A DNA stretch of 64,000 nucleotides from Marinobacter sp. S0848L (lineage in GTDB: Bacteria; Pseudomonadota; Gammaproteobacteria; Pseudomonadales; Oleiphilaceae): NCBI RefSeq assembly GCF_023016065.1, contig NZ_JALKAQ010000008.1, forward strand, positions 62,001-126,000, given 5' to 3'. Below are positions 19,886 to 27,834 of the stretch, one piece after another. The notes beneath the pieces were generated by a model that was given only the letters and a program-made list of their open reading frames with translations, made no database searches and was not told where the DNA came from. The position numbers were made by a program, and so were the translations under genes. Each line of letters opens with the position of its first letter. Positions within the stretch are counted from its first letter, which is position 1.

Positions 19886-20282
19886 GTGCTCCTTCCGGTG
19901 ACCTGCTCCAAACTCACCAGTGATGCCCTTACTGGTGGGAGCCTAGAAAAGCTTGAGCGGTATATGAAGCTTGCATTAAGGGCTCAGAACCAGGCTAGGG
20001 CCACCCTGCAAACGTTGGTCGAACTGAAAGCTCCAAAGAGGGTTGCCTTCGTTCAGCAGGCCAACTGTAGTGGTTCAATGATTCCGGACACCAGAGCGGA
20101 GAGCAAGGCAGGCGGAACTCATAAGGCATTGGCAGCCGTGGAAGCACAGCACTGGCCCTAATACAGAAGAAGGGAAAGCGACTGTCTCTCGCAATGCCTG
20201 GAAAGGTGGAGTGAGGCCCCAGCTGCGCGAATTGGCAAAGACGCTTAAAGGACTGGAGCAGCAGCGGCGGGAACTTTTATAG
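19886..20282 (+). pseudogene. Remnant of an uncharacterised accessory protein, frameshifted
   Basis: One frame (GTG 19886 to stop 20161) contains LEKLERYMKLALRAQNQARA and then TLQTLVELKAPK, a pattern I recall from a widespread uncharacterised proteobacterial family often seen in mobile regions. The frame is closed before the tail, and a second frame carries KHSTGPNTEEGKATVSRNAW and then KGG...LRELAKTLKGLEQQ to a stop at 20280-20282, another recurring accessory motif (GPxTxEGKAxxSRNAxKGG). The two blocks are either one frameshifted gene or fragments of two. The family link is from memory, not a search. Confidence 0.45.
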
Positions 20283-20332
20283 GCTCCCGCCAGCCTATGT
20301 GTCCTACATGTCCAGCGTTGCTCGTTAGGGTG

Positions 20333-21727
20333 TTAGTGGCCGTAGGGGGCGTCATCACGGCTAGAGCGGTATCCAAGCAGGCTGATCGTAGCTCCTACCA
20401 TGTTCATATAGTTTGACCGAAACCGGCTGTTAGAGAGCTCAGTGGCAGCAGTAAGAACGGGCATCCAATAATCCACTTGGCTCGGTGATGCGTTGTCTTC
20501 CTCTACACGCTGCTGGGCACTTTGTTTAAGGCTTGATATGCCTCCTTGCCCTTCAAGTAAAAGTGTTATCACAGCCCTAAAATAACCCTCCTCATGAAAG
20601 GATTCTCTGAAAATTAGTTTGGTGTGAGGGCAGATATGTTCCCATGCTTCCGCCGCTGATATTTTCTTATTAAGAAGTGACTCGAAAATGCTGGCGTTCC
20701 TTTGTTTTTGTACCAGTAGCCAAAGAATGACCCGGGAGAGTAACGGTGGTAGCTGGGAGTTTGAGGCGTATACGGCACCGGATTCCATTAACAGACGTTC
20801 AATCTCGCGCATGGAAAGGTTGTAAGATTTTGCCAGTCGAGCGATAAAATCCGCCGAGAATGCGTTTCCCTCAGAATTGGATAGACCGCGGCCCTCAAAA
20901 ATGGATTCCATACCAAGACGGTGGATTGTATTCAGGCAAAACTGCTCTAAGTCGGGTTCGGGTAACGTTAACTGAAGATGGAAAAATTTGTTGAGATAGC
21001 GGTGCCCATCATACCCCTGTCCATAATGTCCCTTTATAGTTTCTCCCAGTTGGTCAATATCCACACCGATGACAAAGACGACACCATCGACATTGAAAAA
21101 ATGTTTGATTGATTCAAGGAGTTCCACAGCATAGTTTGGGCGGCAGCGATCCAGCTCATCCACGATTATGACGAGAGGAAACTCGTTGCCTTCATCCTCA
21201 AGCTTCTTGGCGAACTCGGTGAGCGAGTCCCTGAATCGGGCTGCTGAGTGTTTAGCATTCTCGTGATCTGCCAGTTTCTTCTCGACCAGCTTTGCTGCGA
21301 GATCGTCCACGCCGTTGATGTCCACTATGCCACCAGTCAGAACCCGCACAGCGAGCGGTGCTACGTGCCGTAGTAGCTCCCCGCCCTTGGCCTTAATCTG
21401 TTCAATCGACGGGGATTCGCTATCGTCATCGTCAGTCAGCTGTCCGCTCAGTTCCTGAATCAAAGCAACAAGGGCGTCGTGTGTGTAATCAACTTCCCAG
21501 GCGCTAAACTTGACCACCTTTGCTCCCTGCGACCGGAGCGACGCTGACCACATATCCAGAAAGCTGGTCTTTCCCGTCCCCCACGCGGCTGTGAGGGAAA
21601 TTACAGCTGGCCCCTCAGCTTGCTTGACGAGATTGGTAAGCCGTTCCCCGGTATCGCTGAGCTCGAAGGCACTGGATGCCCACGGGTCGTTGTCTTCAAT
21701 TTCCAGTTTTTGTGGCTCGAATCGCAT
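20333..21727 (-). CDS. KAP-family P-loop NTPase
   Basis: A 464-residue protein with a Walker A motif (AAWGTGKTS, G50-S55) and a long Walker B (LVIIVDELDRCRP, 185-197) followed by the NYAVELLESIKHFF block typical of KAP NTPases. No transmembrane insertion is evident, so it is probably a soluble STAND-like or membrane-peripheral ATPase. The family includes PifA of plasmid F, which aborts phage T7 infection. It is divergent from a DNA methyltransferase gene with 193 bases between, and sits in an accessory locus. A defence role is inferred from family and context. Confidence 0.85.
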   Translation of the reverse strand: MRFEPQKLEIEDNDPWASSAFELSDTGERLTNLVKQAEGPAVISLTAAWGTGKTSFLDMWSASLRSQGAKVVKFSAWEVDYTHDALVALIQELSGQLTDDDDSESPSIEQIKAKGGELLRHVAPLAVRVLTGGIVDINGVDDLAAKLVEKKLADHENAKHSAARFRDSLTEFAKKLEDEGNEFPLVIIVDELDRCRPNYAVELLESIKHFFNVDGVVFVIGVDIDQLGETIKGHYGQGYDGHRYLNKFFHLQLTLPEPDLEQFCLNTIHRLGMESIFEGRGLSNSEGNAFSADFIARLAKSYNLSMREIERLLMESGAVYASNSQLPPLLSRVILWLLVQKQRNASIFESLLNKKISAAEAWEHICPHTKLIFRESFHEEGYFRAVITLLLEGQGGISSLKQSAQQRVEEDNASPSQVDYWMPVLTAATELSNSRFRSNYMNMVGATISLLGYRSSRDDAPYGH

Positions 21728-21857
21728 TAGTCCATATGCTCCGTAATGTGGGTGTTCAAATAGCTGGTGCCGAGCTAGGCGCCGGCGGTTAGGTAGCTTG
21801 CTCGCTTGTCTGTTCCCTTTTCTATCACTTCTCTAGATCGGCTGGTAGACTTTCCTG

Positions 21858-21886
21858 TTGATCACTATTCTGGTTTCAACTAAATC
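21858..21886 (+). promoter_or_regulatory. Candidate promoter of the methyltransferase operon
   Basis: TTGATC (21858-21863) and TAAATC (21881-21886) are 17 bases apart, 34 bases before the chosen ATG at 21921. The TTG at 21858 could also be read as an upstream start in frame, but the promoter match and the well-placed GAAGGTG box before 21921 argue for the later start. Confidence 0.45.
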
Positions 21887-21920
21887 AGTACCTTACGAGA
21901 TTTTTGAAGGTGTATTGTCA

Positions 21921-24698
21921 ATGAACGCAGTAGAAATCGAAGAAGCAATATCCGATCTCGCCCTGGAGGCATTCGATAAAGACGAGTTTCCCTTCGCATT
22001 CCTGCGTGCCTTTGGCAACAAAGAAACCACTATAAAGCGGCTGAGAGCTGGCACCACCAACAAATCCGATCTTGGGGGCGTGTTACAGACCAACAACATC
22101 CACATTGCGGTGGCCGATACTGGAGAGGTTACACAGAAGCTGGGTGAGCTCAGGGAAAGCCCTGCCACTGCCCGAGCTAAAGCGCGGTTTGTCCTCTCTA
22201 CAGACGGCGCTAATTTTGAGGCTGAGGATCTGGAAACGGGTGAAACGGTTGCCTGTGAGTACCAACAGTTCCCTGACCACTTCGGTTTCTTCCTGCCGCT
22301 GGCGGGCATTTCTACCGTAAAGCAGCTGCGTGATAGCTCCTTTGATATACGAGCCACCAGCCGCCTGAACCGCCTTTATGTTGAACTGCTGAAAGACAAC
22401 CCGGACTGGGGCGGCAGCGAGCAACGCCACGAAATGAACCACTTCATGGCCAGGCTTATCTTCTGCTTCTTTGCCGAAGACACGGATATTTTTGCCGGTG
22501 AAAGCCTGTTCACGGACACCATAGAGCAGATGAGTGCCCGGGATTCTTCCAATACCCATGAAGTGATCAGCGAAGTCTTCCGGGCCATGAACACCCGGGC
22601 AGCTGATCGCCAGGCTGCGGGTCTGCCAAGGTGGACAGAGCGTTTCCCCTATGTGAATGGCGGTTTGTTCTCCGGAAGTGTTCAAGTTCCAAAGTTCAGC
22701 AAGATCGCCCGTTCCTACCTCCTTCACATCGGGAATCTGGACTGGACTCAGATTAACCCAGATATCTTCGGTTCGATGATCCAGGCGGTTGCCGATGATG
22801 AGGAACGGGGCTCGCTAGGAATGCATTACACCAGCGTTCCAAACATCCTCAAGGTGTTAAACCCGCTGTTCCTCGATGATCTTCGTGAGAAGTTGGATGA
22901 GGCTGGTGATAGCCCTCGTAAGCTGCTGAACCTCCGTAATCGAATGGCCCGGATTCGTGTGTTTGATCCAGCATGTGGCTCCGGAAACTTCCTGGTAATC
23001 GCTTATAAGCAGATGCGAGAGATTGAGAACGAGATCAATGAACGACGGGGTGAGCCGGGGCGGAAAAGTGATATTCCACTGACAAATTTCCGAGGTATTG
23101 AGCTGCGTGATTTCTCAGCTGAGATTGCTCGGCTGGCATTGATAATTGCCGAGTATCAGTGCGATGTCGTTTACCGGGGACAAAAAGAAGCATTGCAAGA
23201 ATTTCTGCCATTAGACGCTGAGAATTGGATTACCTGCGGCAACGCATTACAGTTGGACTGGCTGAGTGTATGTCCTCCCACCGGAGCAGGGATCAAGCTC
23301 CAATCTGACGATCTTTTTGAAACGCCACTGACCCAGGCCCAGATTGATTTTGAGAACGAAGGTGGTGAAACATATATATGTGGGAACCCCCCGTACATTG
23401 GAGATAAGAAACAGACAAAGGAACAGAAAGAGGAATCCAGGTCTGTCCTTGAGCGCTACACAAAAAGCTGGAAATCACTAGACTATGTAGCTGGTTGGTT
23501 TATCAAAGCTGCCGAGTATGGTTTGCAGACAGAAACAGCTTCGGCATTCGTTACAACGAATTCTATCTGTCAGGGACAGCAAGTTCCGGTGCTGTGGCCG
23601 ATACTATTCAAACTTGGCTATGAGATATCATTCGCCCACACTTCTTTTAAGTGGTCTAACTTAGCCAGTCACAATGCTGGCGTGACGGTAATAATAGTTG
23701 CAATTTCAAATCAGCCTATCCTTCGGAAGAAGATTTTCTATCACGATGGGAGCAAGGGTGAAGCAAGTGTGAGAGTTGCCGGAAATATAAATGCGTACCT
23801 TTTAGACGGGAAGAGTGAAATAGTTAGTGCCTCCCGGAAGCCTATTTCTGATATTCCTGAGATGCTGCTTGGAAACTTCCCAAAAGATGGTGGGAACTTA
23901 ATAATAAGTGAGCAAGAACGGCAAGGCCTCGATAGTGTGGCAAAGAAGTTCGTTCGTCCGATATTTGGGGGGAGTGAGTTCATTCAGGGAAAGGCGAGAT
24001 TTTGTTTTTGGGTGCCAGAATCAGAATTGGAAACAGCACTTCAGAGCAAAGACTTAGCAAGACGCTTTGAGAAAGTCAGAGCTGTGCGGCTTGAGAGCAA
24101 AAAGCCATCAACGGTTAAGTGGGCAGATCAACCACATAGGTTTGTAGAAATTCGGTCTCCAGAGTACCAGCATGCCATTGTTGTCCCTCGGGTGAGTTCA
24201 GAGGGGCGAGCATACATGCCGGTTGGACAATTGCCGCCTAATTCGGTTGTGACAGAAGCATTTGCCCTGTATGACGCTCCGCTTTGGTGCTTGGCAATTA
24301 TCGCTTCAAAGCTACATTTGTTGTGGATTAAAACAATTTGCGGACAACTAGAAACTCGGATCAGATATTCGAACACACTTGGTTGGAATACATTTCCGGT
24401 TCCTGTTCTCACGGAAAAAAATCGGCAAGATCTTACTCGATGTGCGGAGAACATCTTGCTTAAAAGGGAAGGATATTTTCCGAGTTCAATTGCCGACCTA
24501 TATGACTCAGTTAAGTCCCCGAAGGAGCTTTTGGACGCGCATGAAAAAAATGATGAAGTTTTAGAGCGAATATACATTGGCCGCCGATTCAAGAATGACA
24601 CAGAGCGCTTGGAGAAGCTGTTCAGTCTATACACAAAAATGTCGCCTTCCTCGGCCTTGAACAAGAATCCGAGTCAGAGAGGATCTAATGGGCGGTGA
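21921..24698 (+). CDS. Class I SAM-dependent DNA methyltransferase (N6-adenine type, large)
   Basis: A 925-residue protein. The SAM-binding motif I DPACGSGNF lies at 349-357 and the catalytic motif IV NPPY at 489-492, the D/N-PPY of amino-methyltransferases acting on adenine. The N-terminal 300 residues are a separate helical domain lacking a visible PD-ExK nuclease. The region after NPPY should hold the target recognition domain; it is clearly more AT-rich and less Marinobacter-like than the first half. Overall it resembles large MmeI/PglX-like enzymes. The ATG at 21921 follows GAAGGTG; the frame also extends to TTG 21858. Its last 11 bases overlap the next gene. It probably marks host DNA for the helicase-nuclease encoded downstream. 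Confidence 0.88.
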   Translation: MNAVEIEEAISDLALEAFDKDEFPFAFLRAFGNKETTIKRLRAGTTNKSDLGGVLQTNNIHIAVADTGEVTQKLGELRESPATARAKARFVLSTDGANFEAEDLETGETVACEYQQFPDHFGFFLPLAGISTVKQLRDSSFDIRATSRLNRLYVELLKDNPDWGGSEQRHEMNHFMARLIFCFFAEDTDIFAGESLFTDTIEQMSARDSSNTHEVISEVFRAMNTRAADRQAAGLPRWTERFPYVNGGLFSGSVQVPKFSKIARSYLLHIGNLDWTQINPDIFGSMIQAVADDEERGSLGMHYTSVPNILKVLNPLFLDDLREKLDEAGDSPRKLLNLRNRMARIRVFDPACGSGNFLVIAYKQMREIENEINERRGEPGRKSDIPLTNFRGIELRDFSAEIARLALIIAEYQCDVVYRGQKEALQEFLPLDAENWITCGNALQLDWLSVCPPTGAGIKLQSDDLFETPLTQAQIDFENEGGETYICGNPPYIGDKKQTKEQKEESRSVLERYTKSWKSLDYVAGWFIKAAEYGLQTETASAFVTTNSICQGQQVPVLWPILFKLGYEISFAHTSFKWSNLASHNAGVTVIIVAISNQPILRKKIFYHDGSKGEASVRVAGNINAYLLDGKSEIVSASRKPISDIPEMLLGNFPKDGGNLIISEQERQGLDSVAKKFVRPIFGGSEFIQGKARFCFWVPESELETALQSKDLARRFEKVRAVRLESKKPSTVKWADQPHRFVEIRSPEYQHAIVVPRVSSEGRAYMPVGQLPPNSVVTEAFALYDAPLWCLAIIASKLHLLWIKTICGQLETRIRYSNTLGWNTFPVPVLTEKNRQDLTRCAENILLKREGYFPSSIADLYDSVKSPKELLDAHEKNDEVLERIYIGRRFKNDTERLEKLFSLYTKMSPSSALNKNPSQRGSNGR

Positions 24699-25476
24699 AG
24701 TGCTGTTTCAAATGTGGGAATCTTTTCGTCAATCTTTGATTGCCGCTCACCTTTTCTACGTCAAGCAGGCGCGACAACGCTTGTTGTCACAATTCGAAGA
24801 CATTGAGGGTGAAGCTGACAAAGCTGCCGAGGTTTGGTTAGTTAATCATTCCCACCGATTTGATCCAGACGTTCATGTTCCTGGAGAATTTGAGGAACGT
24901 GCGTTTGATGCTGGTATCGAGTTTTATCAACTGTTGACAGAGATGAGAGACCGGACGCTTCTGAGTGTGGTTTCGGGAATGTATCACGAGTGGGATAAGC
25001 ATTTTCGTCAGTGGTTGGTTAATGAGATAAAGCATTGGCACAGAGGTGATGTCGTTGCTTTTAAAGTATGGACTGTAGACCTTGGCAAGTTGACAGAATT
25101 GTTGGCTTCGGTTGGCTGGGATCCTCGTGGTAAGGATTATTTCGATAAGCTCGACGCTTGTCGTTTAGTTGTAAATGTTTATAAACATGGAAATGGCAAC
25201 TCTCTGAGTGAATTGAAAGAAAAATATCCTGATTATCTTTCTGATCCGGCCAGTAACTTGAAAGGGCCTTTCGGTGGATTGGAGTTCTTGGATCACAATC
25301 ATCTTTACGTTAGTGACCAGCAGTTACAGGAGTTTGCCGATGCGATTGTTGAATTTTGGAAAGACGTACCGAGTACTATCTTTGATAGCGCAGACATAAC
25401 TGCGCCTGTTTGGTTTGACAAAGCTCGGGCCAAGGACGTTGAAGCGGCACAAGAGAGCAAAGGAGGTCGTGGATGA
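24688..25476 (+). CDS. Uncharacterised 262-residue protein of the methyltransferase operon
   Basis: I do not recognise this protein. It overlaps the methyltransferase stop by 11 bases, so it is translationally linked. It appears mostly helical, with no signal peptide or membrane segment. Conserved-looking elements are HEWDKHFRQWLVNEIKHWHRG (about 95-115) and RLVVNVYKHGNGNS (about 160-173). The latter's N...KHG.G.S pattern is reminiscent of helical HEPN-like or abortive-infection proteins, but no clean R-x4-6-H motif is present, so this is only a suggestion. Base composition is low in GC, like the adjacent methyltransferase half. Possible roles are a specificity partner, an inhibitor, or an effector. 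Confidence 0.75.
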   Translation: MGGEVLFQMWESFRQSLIAAHLFYVKQARQRLLSQFEDIEGEADKAAEVWLVNHSHRFDPDVHVPGEFEERAFDAGIEFYQLLTEMRDRTLLSVVSGMYHEWDKHFRQWLVNEIKHWHRGDVVAFKVWTVDLGKLTELLASVGWDPRGKDYFDKLDACRLVVNVYKHGNGNSLSELKEKYPDYLSDPASNLKGPFGGLEFLDHNHLYVSDQQLQEFADAIVEFWKDVPSTIFDSADITAPVWFDKARAKDVEAAQESKGGRG

Positions 25477-25569
25477 ATGGGGTGGTTATTTTAGCCCCGA
25501 CACCGGCCAGGTCCAGCCGTGTCTTGGGGCTGCGAGAGGGGATGTTTCGTTGTCCCTGCTGGAAATAAC
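25473..25569 (+). CDS. Possible 31-residue small ORF with an ideal ribosome binding site
   Basis: ATG at 25473 overlaps the stop of the 262-residue gene (ATGA) and sits 6 bases after a perfect AGGAGG (25461-25466). The peptide begins MNGVVILAPTPARSS and ends FRCPCWK. It may be a real small protein, the cut-off start of a gene that once followed here, or chance. No homology claim is made. Confidence 0.25.
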
Positions 25570-25743
25570 TGAGGTAACCCAGATCACAAAACGCAGCCTG
25601 TTACTCCTCGCCAAGGGCATCGCTCAAAGTGGCGGGTTAATCTTGGCGTCAACTGTCAAGGAATCCTTGATGGTTCGAGTTGGGATATTTGCTAGCCCCG
25701 TATGCCAGATAAACCCCAGACTGGGTTTAATAAGGAATTACTG
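25570..25743 (+). other. Spacer ahead of the helicase gene
   Basis: No convincing gene. A longer frame crossing this stretch (to a stop at 25742-25744, TGATG with the helicase ATG) has no good start or recognisable content. A small perfect hairpin AAACCC / GGGTTT lies at about 25711-25728, just before the helicase ribosome binding site, and CAAGGA / TCCTTG forms another dyad upstream. Confidence 0.4.
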
Positions 25744-27834
25744 ATGACCAAAACCGTTCCGTCCGTTTCAGTCTCTTACGCCAGCAATGGCAGCTCTACT
25801 AAGTCCAATGAGCTGGGTATGCGGCCAATGCAAGAGCGTGCCTTTGAGCGGCGCGGAGAGCAGTACCTGCTGATTAAATCGCCGCCGGCCTCCGGTAAAA
25901 GCCGGGCGTTGATGTTTATCGCGCTGGACAAGCTACACAACCAGGGCCTGAAACAGGCCATTATTGTCGTGCCGGAGAAGTCCATAGGCTCCAGTTTCGC
26001 CGATGAGCCCCTGAGTACGTTTGGTTTCTGGGCTGATTGGCACGTAGAGCCGAAGTGGAACCTGTGTAACGCACCCGGTTCAGATAACGGCGGCAAGGTG
26101 AAGTCGGTGGGTGCCTTCCTGGCCAGCGACGACAGGGTGTTGGTGTGTACTCACGCCACGTTCCGCTTTGCCGTGGATCAGTTTGGTATTGAGGCGTTCG
26201 ATGACCGGCTGATTGCGGTGGATGAGTTCCACCATGTTTCTTCAAATCCGGATAACCGGCTAGGTGCTCAGTTGGGTCAATTTATTACCCGGGATCGGGT
26301 TCATATCGTAGCTATGACAGGCTCTTACTTCCGGGGCGATGCGGAGGCGGTGCTGGCGCCCACAGACGAAGCGCGGTTCGATACTGTCACCTACACGTAT
26401 TATGAGCAACTGAATGGCTACGAGTACCTGAAGCAGCTCGATATCGGGTACTTCTTCTATTCCGGCCCCTACTCGGACAGCATTCTGGAAGTGTTAGATC
26501 CGAATGAGAAAACCATCGTTCACATTCCCAACGTCAATTCCCGGGAGAGTACCAAAGACAAGATCCGGGAGGTTGAGCACATCATTGAGGAGCTGGGTGA
26601 GTGGCAGGGCACAGACCCGGATACGGGTTTCCAGTTGGTGAAAACCTCCGCCGGGAAGGTGTTGCGCATTGCCGACTTGGTGGATGACGATTCTGCCAAA
26701 CGAGACCGTGTATCCGCTGCTCTGAAAGATCCTGCTCAGAAGAACAATCGTGACCATGTGGATATCATCATCGCCCTGGGCATGGCCAAAGAGGGCTTTG
26801 ATTGGATCTGGTGCGAACACGCGCTGACGGTTGGCTACCGCTCGAGCCTTACGGAAATTGTTCAGATCATTGGCCGTTCTACCCGCGATGCGCCGGGCAA
26901 AACCCGGGCGCGCTTTACCAACCTGATTGCTGAGCCGGATGCTTCGGAGCAGGCTGTAGCGGAGGCGGTTAACGATACCTTGAAAGCGATTGCTGCCAGT
27001 TTGTTGATGGAGCAAGTATTGGCACCCCGCTTTGAGTTCAAGCCCAAGGTAGAGGCCACAGGCCCGGTCGAAGGCTATGACTACGGTGAGGGCGGCTATG
27101 ATCCTGAGAAATGTAACGTCGGGATTAACGAAGAAACCGGCCAGTTCCAGATTGAGATCAAAGGCCTGGCAGAGCCCAAAAGCAACGAGGCCAGCCGGAT
27201 TTGTACCGAAGATCTGAATGAAGTGATTGCCAGCTTTGTCCAGGACAAGACAACGATAGAACGGGGCCTGTTCGATGAGGAGATGATTCCCGAGGAGCTG
27301 ACCCAGGTTCGTTTGGGCAAAATCATCAAGGATCGCTACCCGGAGCTGGATGCCGAGGATCAGGAGGCGGTTCGCCAGCACGCCATCGCGGCGCTGAACA
27401 TGACTCAGCAGGCCAAGCAGGCGCTGCTCGAGACTATCGGTGGTGAGGAAGGTGGGGGCGAGGGTGTTGGCGGTGAGCCCAGCTTGAAGCCTAATACGGC
27501 TTTGATTGCGGGCGTGCGCAAGTTTGCTATGGATGTGACGGAGTTGGATATTGATCTCATCGACCGAATCAACCCGTTCAGTGAGGCTTACGCTATTCTG
27601 GCTAAAACCATGAGCGAGGACAGCTTGAAGCAGATCGCGTCTGTTATCTCTGCAAAGCGCACGTCTCTCTCGCCGGATGAGGCCAAAGAGTTGGCGATTC
27701 GGGCGGTGAAGTTCAAGCGTGAGCGGGGCCGGGCGCCCTCCAATACGTCTCAGGATGCCTGGGAGCGTCGAATGGCCGAGGGTGCGGCTGCGTTTATGAG
27801 ATACAAAGAAGAGGGCCGTTACGATGGATCTTGA
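25744..27834 (+). CDS. SF2 DEAD/DEAH-type helicase, defence-associated
   Basis: A 696-residue helicase. Motif I PPASGKS (47-53), motif II VDEFHH (159-164), motif III AMTGS (190-194) and motif VI QIIGRSTRDAPGKTR (374-388) are intact. It resembles the restriction-type SF2 translocases rather than RecQ or RecG. The C-terminal 300 residues are helical and may contact partners or DNA. ATG 25744 follows AAGGA by 7 bases. An upstream TTG in the same frame adds 14 unlikely residues. Its stop overlaps the nuclease gene by 11 bases. Composition returns to the higher GC of the flanking core genes. It probably supplies translocation for the locus. Confidence 0.9.
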   Translation: MTKTVPSVSVSYASNGSSTKSNELGMRPMQERAFERRGEQYLLIKSPPASGKSRALMFIALDKLHNQGLKQAIIVVPEKSIGSSFADEPLSTFGFWADWHVEPKWNLCNAPGSDNGGKVKSVGAFLASDDRVLVCTHATFRFAVDQFGIEAFDDRLIAVDEFHHVSSNPDNRLGAQLGQFITRDRVHIVAMTGSYFRGDAEAVLAPTDEARFDTVTYTYYEQLNGYEYLKQLDIGYFFYSGPYSDSILEVLDPNEKTIVHIPNVNSRESTKDKIREVEHIIEELGEWQGTDPDTGFQLVKTSAGKVLRIADLVDDDSAKRDRVSAALKDPAQKNNRDHVDIIIALGMAKEGFDWIWCEHALTVGYRSSLTEIVQIIGRSTRDAPGKTRARFTNLIAEPDASEQAVAEAVNDTLKAIAASLLMEQVLAPRFEFKPKVEATGPVEGYDYGEGGYDPEKCNVGINEETGQFQIEIKGLAEPKSNEASRICTEDLNEVIASFVQDKTTIERGLFDEEMIPEELTQVRLGKIIKDRYPELDAEDQEAVRQHAIAALNMTQQAKQALLETIGGEEGGGEGVGGEPSLKPNTALIAGVRKFAMDVTELDIDLIDRINPFSEAYAILAKTMSEDSLKQIASVISAKRTSLSPDEAKELAIRAVKFKRERGRAPSNTSQDAWERRMAEGAAAFMRYKEEGRYDGS

